Shown here in pieces: positions 1-10,900 of a stretch of 64,000 nt of DNA. Both the position numbers and the translations under genes were made by a program. The notes under the pieces were generated by a model. That model worked only from the letters and a program-made list of their open reading frames with translations, did no database searches and was not told where the DNA came from. Each line of letters starts with the position of its first letter. The stretch's first letter is position 1. Where the stretch lies: contig NC_053196.1 in assembly GCF_905163445.1 (NCBI RefSeq), positions 13,293,501 through 13,357,500 on the forward strand, given 5' to 3'. The stretch comes from Pararge aegeria. Lineage: Eukaryota; Arthropoda; Insecta; Lepidoptera; Nymphalidae.

Positions 1-110
1 CATCCCTCCTCTTATCGCGGGTGTCGTAACCCGTCTACTCAGCGTGGTGATTATGGCCAAATCCTCCCGTTGGGAGAGCCTTTAGTCCAGCAGTGCACTG
101 AAACTTGCAA
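1..110 (+). mobile_element. probable non-LTR retrotransposon coding fragment
   Basis: The stretch is more GC-rich than its surroundings and contains CGTTGGGAGAG followed by CCAGCAGTG. That pairing is familiar from the C-terminal coding end of lepidopteran LINEs. Reading frames are interrupted, so this is a dead fragment cut by the window edge. The family is not certain. Confidence 0.35.
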
Positions 111-319
111 TTAATGTTATGTTATTAATATGGTCATCACATTCACCGGACCGTAAAATCTTTGTGCTGACTATAGAATTTTTAGTACGTGATATGCTGG
201 TACGTATTCTTTGTGCGTACCCTATGTCACTGAACTCCTCCTAGACGGCTGGACCGATTTGAACGATTTTTTTATATATCTACAAATTAGCTCGACAGAT
301 AGCGCTGGGGTCCGCTAGT

Positions 320-325
320 ATGAAA

Positions 326-363
<38 letters not shown>

Positions 364-460
364 ATATATATATATATATAATAAAGGCCTAGGAGGATTA
401 TATATAATAATATATATATATATATATATATATTTAATATATAATCCTCCTAGGCCTAAG
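320..460. repeat. (TA)n microsatellite containing a 20-bp inverted repeat
   Basis: Long TA runs flank and fill an inverted repeat. The left arm at 385-404 reads AGGCCTAGGAGGATTATATA and the right arm at 438-457 is its exact reverse complement. The AT-only loop would let the whole block extrude as a cruciform. No gene is associated. Confidence 0.9.
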
Positions 461-2258
461 AATTAAAAACTCAAGATTGACCCCTAGAACTGACATGAAT
501 GATTAAATCAACAGCGTACAAGTGTGGACACTCCTATAATTGGTTTACAAACTTCATCTTTTTTTCTCAAATTATATAAACCATTTATATACGATAGGGA
601 TCGATTTTGCTCACCAATACAATTTTGTTACTACCTGTGACGCAAGCTCTATACCAGGCAAGCATAAAAGCTATAGACTGGCTCTAAAGGATTATAATAC
701 TGCCCGGATATGGAACGACAGACAGCGAAGTTATTTCCATAAATTCAATTCACCTCAGTCCTAGAACCAAAGCACTACAGTAAGTGTCAGTTACGTTTAA
801 TGTAGTACCAGAGCAGCATAGAATATAAAGAGCTAAAGAAACCGCTAGCTTAACGCCATCATAATTCGATATATTGCCCCGGAACATAATTACGTATGAC
901 TTCTGTATTCCGCCATATGAACACCGGCATGTGAATGCACCATCATTATCGCATAAATCAGCCGTATTGGAACGGTAATTGCAGATACATCGATGTATCG
1001 ATAATATCGATCCCGAAGCTAAATTAAAGTTGCCACCGATATAATTTCACTTGATATGTGTGACGTCTAATAAATTGTAGGAGACTAGCTACGCGCAGCG
1101 GGTTCTTGTGTTGTTCAATAGTCAATATTGAAAGTATTAGAACCTCACTTTCTTCAATATAAGAGACATAAAATTGAGCATAAAAACTGACTAACGGGAT
1201 AATATAAATCTACTTATTCTATATACATATATTCTACATAATAATAGAAACATAAATAGTTTTAATTTCTATTTCTTCGTGGGGTTTTGGATTGTACCTT
1301 CTAATTTAACATATCTGCATTTTAATTGTTATTTTTCTTGTGGTGTCCTACCTTAACTTTTTTTATCCTATATTTAGTTAAAACCACTAAAACATGGATT
1401 GCTTACACCTAAAATAACCTAAAACAATTTTCTTAATACTGAATTCCGCTAAATAAGATTAAATGAACTGAAACTAATATAATACTATATAGTGCTTTGC
1501 AGTGTAAAAATATATATTATTCACGACAATTTTTCTCACTAAATGTTTAACCGTTTAACATAATTGAGTTAAATTTCCTCAATAGAAAAAAAATCACTTG
1601 TAGTCAAAAATAACAGGGCTAAAATAGAAAATTCTATAATATTATTGCAGTGATAATTCAGTAATTTGTTATTTTTTAAGTTTATGTAAGCATTTTATCA
1701 AGTGTAGGTAAAACCCATAAATAAAAATATAAAATGTAATTTATATTGAACTCGACGACTCCTAGTGTATCAAAATTACGAAAAAACGTTACATATTAAT
1801 ATTGGATACTGCCTCAAGCCATTTATCGAGCTAATGTAAAAAAATAAAACACTCGCATGAGACAAGTGTATTGACTGTAAAATATCAAGACTTAGCCTAT
1901 AAATAAATGGGACACAGAATTAAATAAAAATAATGTAATAATTGTGGAATTTTTCGATCAAAATTTTACATAACAGACTTACTTACCTTTCTCTCTTGTT
2001 ATATATATTGAAAAGGTGTTGCGAGATATAAATCATTCACCATGCGTGTAATGAATAACAAATTGTGCTGCTAATATATTAGATAAGGAATTTAATTGAG
2101 GCTGGAAAGGCAATTTATGTGGCCTGTCCCATTACTGTCAATCAATTTCATTCTGTTTTCACTAATACGTAATACGAGATCATTAGATGAGATGATAAGG
2201 TGCAGAAATTCTTTAATTGAATTACTTTATACCTTTTCCCATACACAGTGTGAATATC
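461..2258. other. AT-rich stretch without a recognised gene
   Basis: Mostly A/T-rich DNA with short meaningless reading frames. I recognise no repeat family and no coding exon. A 74-residue frame at 540-764 has no motif I know and is probably chance. Confidence 0.5.
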
Positions 2259-2259
2259 G

Positions 2260-2316
2260 TCATCATCATCATATCAACCCATTACAGACCTACAGGGCCA
2301 CTGGCCTATCACCGCT
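2260..2316 (-). mobile_element. SINE-B, internally deleted remnant
   Basis: The plus strand reads CATCATCATCATATCAACCC, the complement of the SINE-B 3' end, and jumps directly to CTATCACCGCT, the complement of its 5' end. About 240 bp of the middle are missing. Confidence 0.6.
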
Positions 2317-2654
2317 CCCAATCTGTACAATCTCAATAAACGATAACCAATCGATTTCAATCAAAATTGTTACGCTTTCAGTTATCTCAGCAAGAAATTC
2401 AATAAATTAGATTCCAATTAATACGCCATAAAATAATAAAAACTTGATCATTAATACAATTGGGCTTAAAAGTTTATATAACCCATTAATCTATCTAACA
2501 AACCAATCGGTGGTTTTATTGAGTAGCCCAGATGTTTCTAGCCGTCATAATCCTCAGTCTAATAATTTCTTATTGTTGGGTATAGGTCGCCTTTCTCATA
2601 GGAGAGAAGGTTTAAAAGCATAGACCCTCCTTATTTCTTTAATGTGGGTGCCAG

Positions 2655-2703
2655 TGATAAGAACCGGGACCTTAAAGGCTTAGGGTCCTCTCCGAGGCAC
2701 GCG
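2655..2703 (-). mobile_element. LINE fragment (CGGAGAGCACG type)
   Basis: The minus strand contains a degenerate version of a sequence also seen on the plus strand at 24045-24085 and 28475-28515 (core CGGAGAGCACGTTAA followed by CCG and GG-rich bases). It is a short piece of a dispersed LINE-like repeat; the clade is not determined. Confidence 0.45.
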
Positions 2704-2864
2704 AGTCGAACAGCGCCAATCTCCTATTTTCGTAGTGTTACTGTGAATCACTTAACAGAAAAATTAATGACGAATAATTTTTGATCTGGACCTGCCTTTT
2801 CTCGTATTCAGTAGTTAAAATTGCTAACCGCTGTCGCCAATAATTACTCAAATCCAAAGACGAG

Positions 2865-3082
2865 TAGCTGTAGAGCTTCTTGTGACAGAGCTCATCCGTG
2901 GAAGTCATGCAAATTTCTGCCGCAAAGCAGTATTGATGTTTTTTTGGAATTACAGGCTCATAAGGCTGAACACCACGCCTCGGGCTTATGGATACAGGGT
3001 GGCACTTTGAAGGACGTACGCCATGCCATAGGAAGTGTTGCACTGTTTATAGGTGATGATTTTCCATTTACGATCTAGGTAT
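2865..3082 (+). repeat. Repeat D, copy 1
   Basis: An unclassified dispersed repeat marked by GACAGAGCTC, TTTCTGCCGC(A/C)AAGCAG and, further on, GTTGCACTGTTTATAGG. The same landmarks occur in the same order around 10895-11340, and minus-strand fragments occur at 14358-14432 and 32335-32390. A SINE-B piece follows immediately. Confidence 0.6.
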
Positions 3083-3191
3083 TTCACCAATCCGCACTGG
3101 GCCAGCGTGGTGGACTACGGCCTTAACCCCTTCTCATTGTGGGAGGAGACCAGTGCTCTGTAGTGGGCCGGGAATGGGTTGATGTGATGAT
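3083..3191 (+). mobile_element. SINE-B, 3' half
   Basis: This is the 3' half of SINE-B in sense orientation, from the CCAATCCGCACTGG region through TGTAGTGGGCCGGGAATGGG to the GATG-rich tail. The tRNA-derived head is missing, as in a 5'-truncated retroposed copy. Confidence 0.75.
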
Positions 3192-3363
3192 CAGTTCATC
3201 TAGGGCTCACTAATGCTATCTGATGGGTATGTCAACTGTGACTATAAAAAATGTCTTTAGATGGCAGTTTTGAATGTAGTAATACTATCCTTATCTACAG
3301 ACAAGAGGAGAGTAAGGTTAGCAGTAATAAATTCAATCAACCATCTGGAGATTTCGGATAAGA

Positions 3364-3696
3364 TTGATAGTTATTATTATTATTAAACTAGGTATTTTAA
3401 CGCTACCTTGCCTACTCATTTATAATGTAGCAGTATACGTAGAGCAGCACAGACACGAGTTTGCCAAAAGGAGTCATTGTTACTTACGATACCCTCATAG
3501 ACTTCTATCCAAATATCACAGCCTTAAAAAAGCTACAAAGACTGAAGCAGGCATGGGCCCAGAAGTTTTTAATAGGATACCAGGTAGCATAAGAGATGCA
3601 CCAAATAATAATTTATTTAGGAAAAAACTGAAGACTTGGCTTGTCGAGAAGGCTTTCTACAGTTATAATGAATTCTTGGATAGTAAAATATTGTGA
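3364..3696 (+). mobile_element. LINE-L: C-terminus of a non-LTR reverse transcriptase
   Basis: The frame encodes KLGILTLPCLLIYNVAVY, then a basic segment, then FNRIPGSIRD and LFRKKLKTWLVEKAFYS. This order (LGILTLP...IY, N-x-L/I-P, F-K-x-x-L-K-x-x-L) is typical of the extreme C-terminus of many insect non-LTR retrotransposon proteins, downstream of the polymerase domain. A stop lies in frame shortly upstream at 3328, so only a 5'-truncated tail survives and it cannot be active. It is followed by an A/T-rich 3' UTR and a short tandem tail. The clade (CR1/Jockey-like) is inferred. Confidence 0.7.
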
Positions 3697-3850
3697 AGAT
3701 TGACTTTACTTATTTGTTATTATAGAATAATATTATAATGAATTTATAAAATTATATACATTTGCATGAGATAATTTATTATTTAATAATTACTTTGTGA
3801 CGTATAATATTAATGTTTATGAATAAATGACTATTGACTATTGACTATTG
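3697..3850 (+). mobile_element. LINE-L 3' UTR and (TGACTAT)n tail
   Basis: The A/T-rich sequence after the LINE-L stop ends in three tandem TGACTATTG-type units at about 3828-3850. Short tandem tails of this kind mark the 3' end of several non-LTR elements. Confidence 0.6.
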
Positions 3851-4096
3851 TGTGTGGAGTATTTAAGCAAGGCGGGGAGCCAAACATTGTCCAGCACATA
3901 AAAATCCTAAGACTGCAGTGGGCTTGACATGTTCAACACATGGACGATTATCACCGACCAAAGAAGAGATCTCACAGCCTAACGGGCGAAGATCGATCTG
4001 AAGGCCGTAATTACGCTGGACAGATGGAGAAGATGATACTCACAAGACGGCATGCGGAACTGACAAGTGACATAATGTCATGTAATTTAAGTAGGA

Positions 4097-4335
4097 GGCC
4101 CCGTTTTCTATTCCAGGCGGGGCAATTTGGGAAATTATAATTTCTGAATTTTCTCTGCTCTGGTCTGGTGAGAGGCTTTGGCCGTGGGTAGTAGTGGTCC
4201 AATGCGATGTCGCCTAGAAACCAAGTCGGGGTATGACTACCATACTTCCTAACAGCTTAGCCCGCTACCATCTTAGACTTACTACCAGGTGCGATTGCAG
4301 TCAAGGTCTAACTTGTAGTGGAATAAAAAAAAAGG
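4097..4335 (+). mobile_element. SINE-C, nearly to its 3' end
   Basis: The body contains TTTTCTCTGCTCTGGTCTGG, ATGTCGCCTAGAAACCAAG, CCATCTTAGACT-like sequence and the tail GATTGCAGTCAAGG...CTTGTAGTGGAAT followed by an A-run at 4323. The tRNA-like head is not clear here. The tail after position 4293 is the one shared with LINE-J. Confidence 0.7.
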
Positions 4336-4740
4336 TGGTGAAATCTACTGGAGCAGGTCCGGACCCACAAAAAGCTGTGGTACCATTGATGATGATGATA
4401 TAAACGAGGCAGTTAATAAAATAAGATAGCCAATTATGAATTGATATTTCCAAAAAAAACTAGCCGTTTAGAAACTGCAAAATAAATGTTGTTGCCTAAA
4501 CATTTTGTTCGTCTTTTTTTGTTTTTTTTAACGGTTCAATTAGAAATGCTATTTAATTTCGGATTAACTAGTTGATGAAAGTCGCAATTTTTCTTATAAA
4601 GATTATTTAATGAACTTAATAAAAAAAATTGTGAAAAATGCATGTTTTCGTGACATTTCAACTGACGATGGTTTTGCAATTTAGTCGTTTTCTTTCTAAT
4701 ATAAATTTAACAAAAAAACGCAAAGTTGACCGAGATTTCA
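4336..4740. other. AT-rich stretch without a recognised gene
   Basis: Contains homopolymer A and T runs and a GATGATGAT triplet run near 4390, possibly a repeat tail. Nothing else recognised. Confidence 0.4.
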
Positions 4741-4754
4741 AAAAACAGCTTTAA

Positions 4755-4800
4755 CTTTAACCGACTTAAAAAGGAGGAGGTTCTCAATTCAGTTGTATTT
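4755..4800 (+). repeat. fragment of a dispersed lepidopteran repeat
   Basis: CCGACTTAAAAAGGAGGAGG followed by TTCTCAATTCAG resembles a widespread lepidopteran repeat that I know only as a recurring sequence. It abuts a perfect hairpin. Confidence 0.4.
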
Positions 4801-4805
4801 TTTTA

Positions 4806-4848
4806 AGAACGTGAAACCCGACACGGTACGTGTCGGGTTTCACGTTCT
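4806..4848. repeat. perfect 20-bp hairpin
   Basis: The left arm AGAACGTGAAACCCGACACG (4806-4825) and its exact reverse complement (4829-4848) are separated by three bases. The right arm is followed by a direct repeat of CACGTTCTGTT (4841-4851 and 4852-4862). Confidence 0.9.
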
Positions 4849-4862
4849 GTTCACGTTCTGTT

Positions 4863-5935
4863 CTTGTACTGTTTAAAAGATATTGTCTGTGATATTGATA
4901 TTTAATTTATATTAAGAGTTATAAAGGAAGTGATGTAGGTTTTTTTTAGGAATTTCAGTTCTTGTTTTATCTCTTTTTAAAGTGAGGGTTTAATACATGT
5001 GTATAATAATATGATAGTAATATTATGGAACTTGGAACATCTAATGATATTTTTTCGCATCGTCACTTTTTCATTACAGTTACTAATAATAATTACGCTA
5101 GCCTTAAATAAGCTGCCTATGTATGTAAAATCGGCTCTCTGGACTGGTGGTAGGGTCAGTACAAAAAGGCATACTTTACTTTCCAAAGGAGCTTATATAG
5201 CTTTAAAAATTTCTATTTCGAGGAATATTTCTGCAATATACGAATACAGCGTCAAATACACTCCTGTATAAAGCTGTGAAAGTAGGTATATTACAAGGCA
5301 AGTAGGCGGTTTTTTGTTTGGACCTCCAACCATTCTGTACAAAGTAAAATAAATATTATAAGGTAACAAATCTCACGTCGGATTTGTCACGAATTTCTCA
5401 ATCATGTTGTACAACAACGAAAAAATCGTCCAAAACGTTATTCATAGCAACTCATTACAAAAGAGGTTTCACTTCCACGAACGTCACGTCTCACGATCAA
5501 TTGGAAATATTATTTACAAAGATATAAAGGAGAACTGGGTGCATAATATTTATTACAACTTCATACCTCAAGAAATAATATAAAAGTAGTGGAAAACCTT
5601 GTGACACAAATAAAAATAAATAAAAAGTTTAGGATCCCATCACTAAGCTATTGGTCTCTAAAATAATCATATTGACTATTTCGACGCATGTTACGCAACT
5701 TAATGTTGATTACTAGAAATCAAGGCGAGAAGTATACTAAACTCTTGCTTACTAAGTTTCCCAGATTATTATAATTGCAAGTTACTTCTACATTTTCAAG
5801 CAACCTTATCCATTCTGATAAGTTGTTGGAACTAATATCTATGAGTCCTTAACACGTTCCACAGATATTAAACTTTTCTGAACTTTATTTGGTTGACGCG
5901 TCACAACAGATGATACAGAGTTGCTGTTTTGATTC
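4863..5935. other. stretch without a recognised gene
   Basis: Overlapping frames on both strands at 4977-5271 reach about 90 residues, but none shows a domain or family motif I recognise. The rest is AT-rich without repeats I can name. Confidence 0.4.
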
Positions 5936-6393
5936 ATCATAATGCTGGGATGGCCTCTCCCAACGGCCTTCTCGTTGGAAAAGGCATTTGCTGATAATCA
6001 GCAGGATGGGCAGAAAGTCGTCACGTCACGACTCGGGACCATTGCCAGAGCCACTTCCAGCATTTCTATACGCACAAAAGGTTCGCAGCAAGCCAGTCGT
6101 GGCCCCGACTACCGTTTTGTTATTGTTCAATATGTTTCCAATAATCCAGTTAGATTAGATAGAAAGCTTCGCACGGTTACGTGAAAGTAGATGCGTGTCC
6201 GAAGCCCTTATTTGTTAACGGGTTGCGCGGTGATTGAAATTTATATCTGCATTGCACCTTTGTCTGGCCACTGTCTAAAGTCTATGCATTTATCTATTCT
6301 CTCTAATACTCGAAGTTCATAATCAAGCTAATCCAAAATCATTCGATGGCAGATTTATTTACTTTTATTTTTTACTCGCCTTCTTCTCCTTTT

Positions 6394-6728
6394 CTGCCCA
6401 CGACTTCATCTTCGTGGACTTTAGAATTGGGTATAAAGCTTCGCTCGTTAAGAGTTTTAAATCCTACCACAGGAACTATTTTAGAGGTTGGTATAGAAAG
6501 TACATGTCCTTTTTCAAAACATAGGTGACATGCATACCAAATTTCAATGGTGTCTGCCTGCGGCTTAGCTCGTAAACATTTTCCCTCTGGAACTACTTAA
6601 GGAATCGTGATTATAGGTTCTTTTCCATGTCAAAGGCTACATGCATGCCAAATTTAAGCCAAATCCGTTCAGTCGTTTTTGCGTGATTGACAAACATCCA
6701 CGCTTTCACATTTATAATATTAGTAGGA
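6394..6728 (-). mobile_element. Helitron, 3'-truncated non-autonomous copy
   Basis: On the minus strand the element begins TCCTACTAATATTATAAATG at 6728, preceded by A as expected for a Helitron 5' end. It continues through the familiar CGTTCAGTCGTTTTTGCGTG region (plus orientation, 6670-6695). The other end keeps a degenerate CCCACGACTTC...CGTGGA hairpin region near 6400 but no clear CTAG terminus. Confidence 0.65.
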
Positions 6729-6729
6729 T

Positions 6730-7032
6730 TACAGTCAAAGTCAAAGACAAATTTTTCTTTATTCAAATATAAATGGCACTTTTGATGCGTTGATTACATA
6801 CAGTATGTGTACATAGGAGTGAGTATGGCGATAACTACATTCGTAAACTAAAAAACTAAAGCTACGAGGGTTCCAAACGCCCTAGTCTAAAAAGAAGCCC
6901 ACAATAAAGTTAACCAGGTGTTTTGTTATCAGTATCTCACATTGTCATCACCAGCTCACACATAGTTCACACCCAAGCTTTTTTATCGTTTACGTAATCC
7001 TTTATACTATAATAGGACTTTTCTATAAGCTC
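6730..7032 (-). mobile_element. LINE-E 3' end
   Basis: The minus-strand copy ends in TTTGACTTTGACTG-type repeats directly abutting the Helitron end at 6728. Landmarks are GCTACGAGGGTTCCAAACGC, GAAGCCCACAA and the AAGC(T)TTTTTATCGTTTACGT region. The AATAAAG-like signal just before the tandem tail supports a LINE 3' UTR. No coding part is present. Confidence 0.65.
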
Positions 7033-7077
7033 AAGACTCAGGGAAACTTAGCAGGTGATGCAGAGAACAATGTTTCA

Positions 7078-7180
7078 CCATCATAACATCCCATTACCGG
7101 CCCACTACAGGGCACGGGTCTCTTCCCACAATGAAAGGGGTTAAGGCCGTAGTCCACCACTGGCCCAGTGCCAATTGGAG
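7078..7180 (-). mobile_element. SINE-B, 3' part
   Basis: Matches the SINE-B 3' third: CCCATTACCGGCCCACTACA, GGGCACGGGTCTCTTCCCAC and GGCCGTAGTCCACCA, all antisense. The head is missing. It lies within the region after LINE-E. Confidence 0.7.
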
Positions 7181-7379
7181 GAACAATGTTTAGAGTTAGC
7201 AAATTAGAGTAAAAATATGAATGCACTTACATAAAATAATTCCCGTTTAAATATGTTAGGTTTGAAAAAAAGTAAAGGATCTCGAAACATCGATACTTTA
7301 TGTCACGATAAAAGCTGTGATCTATTATGTATTCCACTGTAGAGTGAACTCAGCGACACGAATGACATAATAAAGTCAT

Positions 7380-7525
7380 AAAACGTCCAGCTGCGGCTCC
7401 CGTCAACGTGTCCTTTGTCACGATTTGACAGTAATTGACAGATAGTGACAGATGCGATCGAGAGATTGCGCGCGCGCTTGTTTAGGAATCTTTTGGTTAC
7501 GCAGGTACTTGTCTGTATTTACGAC
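7380..7525. other. CpG-containing repeat-free block, possible regulatory DNA
   Basis: More GC-rich than its surroundings, with three TGACAG-type direct repeats at 7426-7452 (TTTGACAG, ATTGACAG, AGTGACAG) and a GCGCGCGCGC run at about 7468. No matching repeat elsewhere in the window. Any function is speculative. Confidence 0.25.
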
Positions 7526-7654
7526 TTTATTGTGAGAGTAAGATAACTTTTTACATCTTCATCTTTATTCCTTCCTTTATATTTTGAGGGAAGGTCCTTG
7601 ACCGCTATTAAGCACTGTTTTGTGATATGCCTGTGCTAATCTGAGCTGCGTTGA

Positions 7655-7742
7655 CTTATATAAGGTGAGGTTGGCATGGCACTTTTGAAACGTACATTGT
7701 TTGTCTGTTTGTAGTAACTTAACCAGTTCACAGGTAGTTTGG
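7655..7742 (-). mobile_element. LINE-E-related fragment
   Basis: GGCACTTTTGAAACGTACATTG followed by TCTGTTTGTAGT-type sequence is repeated at 41696-41762 in the same orientation, next to a recognisable LINE-E tail there. It is probably a variant LINE-E 3' UTR. Confidence 0.4.
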
Positions 7743-8403
7743 TGTGTATGTAACATCCCATATAGCGGTATCAATTCTATAAATCGCGGTCAACTCATAC
7801 AGCAGACAAATAGTTATTCGAATTTTGATCAGTTGCTTGCAAATTTTTAAATGCACCCCACAAGCGTCTACTGCTGAACATAGGTCTTTCCAACTGAAGC
7901 CCTTTCGAAACTGAAGCTCTGGAGGTTGGAATTCGTCAAGTCTTCGTGCGAGATTGATCGTGTGAGACTGGTGCAGTAACCTTATATAATTAAGAATATC
8001 GCTTAGACCTACATATGTTCGGATAGATTTAGGAGATTGTCGCTGTTGGACGATAAAAACGTCATTGGCTTTAACTCCATGTTCGGATTGAGAATTCTTC
8101 GGCAAGAAACCCAACAATTGCTTTATTACAACCATCCTATGGTAAGTATAACATCTTCTGTCAGATCACAGTCGAATTACTTAAGGACAAGGTTGCTTGT
8201 ATATAGAAATTCAATGATTTGGTAGTAACCTAAGTTGTCGCAGATGATAGATACAATGGCCTATTAACGCTGCCTTTTTACAAACCAATTCAAAATTTAA
8301 AAATCAAAACAACGTTACATAAAGTTTTCATTTCCGTAGAACGTATAGCATGCCACATGTCAAGATATAACAAATAATGACGCACCGCGGCACACAAAGG
8401 CCC

Positions 8404-8460
8404 CGGGGGACGCCGGGTCTGAGTGGTACTGGCATAAATAGCTGATTATATGAACGGCTC
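8404..8460 (+). repeat. local duplicated segment, copy 1
   Basis: GGGGACGC...GAGTGGTACTGGC, then ATAAATAGCT, recurs in diverged form at 8758-8815. The two copies are about 355 bp apart. They are not part of any repeat I recognise. Confidence 0.55.
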
Positions 8461-8757
8461 AATCAGGGCGAGGTTGAGCAACCGACGTCGATATGTTCTG
8501 ACGTGTCCTGCGTTTGTGGTGAATTGCTGCAATTATACTCGGATCTGTGTCAAGAAACTAGGAGGAGACTAGGGTAAAATGATCAATGGGCAAGTTCTTT
8601 TAGAATTTTTATTTGAAAATTATTATTCAATAGTTGTTGTATGTTCCTTTACAACATAATAGGCTAAAAGATTCTAGATTATCAGTCCATGTCAAAGTTT
8701 ATATGAAATTTTGATTTCGGAATGCTTTCTTGTTTGAAGTATTGCAATAAATAAACC

Positions 8758-8815
8758 CAGAGGGACGCAGAGGCTTAGTGGTACTAGCGTAAATAGCTTA
8801 ATTTATAAATTGATG
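8758..8815 (+). repeat. local duplicated segment, copy 2
   Basis: AGGGACGCAGAGGCTTAGTGG, TACTAGCGTAAATAGCTTAA is the diverged partner of 8404-8460. The shared core is TAGTGGTACT(G/A)GC(A/G)TAAATAGCT or close to it. Confidence 0.55.
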
Positions 8816-9289
8816 TTTAAAGAAGTTAGAAATATTTTTTAAGTAAGTTGTTATTGGTAACATTTGGAACAAAAATACTTAGATATTGTTTTCTAATATG
8901 TCTTGTTATTCTGTTTCTTACTATAATTGATAGTCGTTTGTGTTTGTTTCTAAACTGACGTGAGACTTGGCCAATAAAAAAATTATATTACTGGGCAAGA
9001 TTAACTATTATTTTGTATAAGAAACAACGACACCATGCATGACAAATAAATCAGACGGATGCTTTTTATATGCATAGCAGTCAAATTATCAATAATATTT
9101 TTTTTTTCAGAACTACGGGTGCTCTACCAAATACATTTCGAGCGTAGTTACAATTCCATTGTTACATAGAGTTAAAGCCAAGTCAAAGCAATCTAGTTAC
9201 CATTTATGAACAGTCTAATTCGCCTCATTCTCCCCTGTTTGCAAAACGCCTTAAGCCGCACATGGCTATCATTACAAACGTACACGCGC

Positions 9290-9420
9290 ATTAACTGATT
9301 ATATATTATCGTGATGTGTGCAATCCGGTAGGCCCTAGATTGCTTTAGTTCCAACCATCCCTTCACATAGAGCTTGTTACGGGTAACTTGCCAAACTTGG
9401 TGATACACTGTAGTCACGAG
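9290..9420 (+). repeat. diverged copy of the 10.5/10.8-kb repeat unit
   Basis: Contains GATTGCTTTAGTTCCAACCA, CCCTTCACATAGAGCTTG and GGGTAACTTGCCAAAC in the same order and orientation as the two tandem units near 10520-10600 and 10800-10880. This makes it a third, older copy about 1.2 kb upstream. Confidence 0.55.
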
Positions 9421-10065
9421 CTTAAACTTAAGAGCAATAATTTTTTAACTTTTAATTGTGCCCCACGGTTTGACTTCAGCTACCAATGACACATAATGTA
9501 AATATTATATACCGCTTTGTGTGTTTGTTTGTTTGAACATACTAACGTGTGAGAGTATTCATGTATTTATTTGAAAATCGTTTCCTCGATTTTTATAACT
9601 CAATTCTTGTGAAAAGTTTGGGCTATGTAACATCACGCTTAGACCCTTATGAGCCGAGTAAACGAATCAGTTCTTGTTCGGGTTTCAGAACGCGGAGGTT
9701 GTGGCTATATTGTGAAGAATATCGAGACAGTTTGTTTAGGTAAATTTACCGGTTAGAACACTTTACAGCAGATAAAGTCACGAGAAAACTTGATATTTAT
9801 AATCTTTTTTAATAAAATACAAAACCTTTATTTGACATACCTTTGCCTTAATTTAAGATAAAAAATACTGTATGGCTTATACTTTATTAGATTTGTTTAG
9901 GAATAGTTAAAATTTAAGGTTTAAATTATAGTATTTCTGGGTTTATATTTTAGTTTACTTTATATTATTTAATTTGAAGTTGACATTGTTTTTTAATTTC
10001 ACAGTTTTGATACCTTATTTTCTGACATTTGTATAAAATGGAAAAATAATTTTATAATTGAGCTG
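9421..10065. other. AT-rich stretch without a recognised gene
   Basis: Short frames only, including one of 64 residues at 9549-9743 without any motif. No repeat family identified. Confidence 0.4.
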
Positions 10066-10255
10066 TTATTAAAATTCAAATCCAAAATTTCTTCATTCAT
10101 GTAGGCCTATCACAGGCACTTATGAAGCGTTCATACATATATGTTAACATTATTGTAAGGGGATGGTGATAACTTCGTTCGCCAACTTAAACCTAAAGCT
10201 ACGAGGGTTCCAAACGCGCCCTGGTCTAAGAAGAGCCCACAACAAAATTAGCCTT
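10066..10255 (-). mobile_element. LINE-E 3' end
   Basis: Matches the copies at 47060-47248 and 57390-57570 closely: TTCATTCATGTAGGCCTATC, GCACTTATGAAGCGTTCATA, GGGGATGGTGATAACTTCGT and GCTACGAGGGTTCCAAACGC, all antisense. It lacks coding sequence. Confidence 0.7.
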
Positions 10256-10385
10256 ATTATAATTTTCATGCTATAGGATGGCAGATTGTAGCACGGGACA
10301 TGTTATGTTTTATTATGATATCAAATTTGTTAACCTACAAACACGCAAATAAAGATTTGAATTCGAATTTGAAAAGGTTTTTCTT

Positions 10386-10900
10386 TTCCATTACTTTTGT
10401 TTTTAATATAAGACATTTTTAATTTTTTATTCAGTTCTGGAGCGTAAAATAAATGTTTATACGATTAAACATGTTTATCTTTTCATAATTAACTTATGAA
10501 CATTCACCGTTTTGATTCGCCGTCTTGATTGCTTTAATTCCGACTATCTCTTCACAAAAAGCTTGCTATGCTTACAAAACTCACCAAACATTATAATAGC
10601 AGTGTAGAGTTTTTTTGTGACAGAGCTCTTTACCATTACTTTTGTTTGTGGAATTTAAGACATTTTTTATGGGTATTTTCAAGAACTTTTGAATTTATTA
10701 TTCACTTCTCTAGCGCATAAGAACAATAATAGTTTCTTTGATTAAACATCATAATCTTATCATATTATTAAATGTTGATCATTCACCGTTTTGATTCGCC
10801 GTCTTGATTGCTTTAATTCCGACCATCTCATCACAAAAACCTTGCTATGGGTAATTCACCAAACATTATAACAGTAGTGTAGAGTTTTTGTGACAGAGCT
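10386..10900 (+). repeat. diverged tandem duplication, two units
   Basis: Unit 1 spans about 10386-10629 and unit 2 about 10630-10900. Both run from CCATTACTTTTGTTT, through a TAAGACATTTTT motif, to ATTCACCGTTTTGATTCGCC, CCGTCTTGATTGCTTTAATT and GTGACAGAGCTC. Indels and substitutions separate the units, so the duplication is not very recent. Unit 2 runs into Repeat D. Confidence 0.75.

Noticed and set aside
4977..5271. opposed frames of about 69 and 90 residues
   Set aside because: Both strands open over the same interval without motifs, which points to chance.
5942..6184. 80-residue plus frame, or a decayed LINE on the minus strand
   Set aside because: The minus strand ends CGTTGGGAGAGGCCATCCCA, which resembles a LINE end, but the rest does not translate to a recognisable protein. 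Not enough to call.
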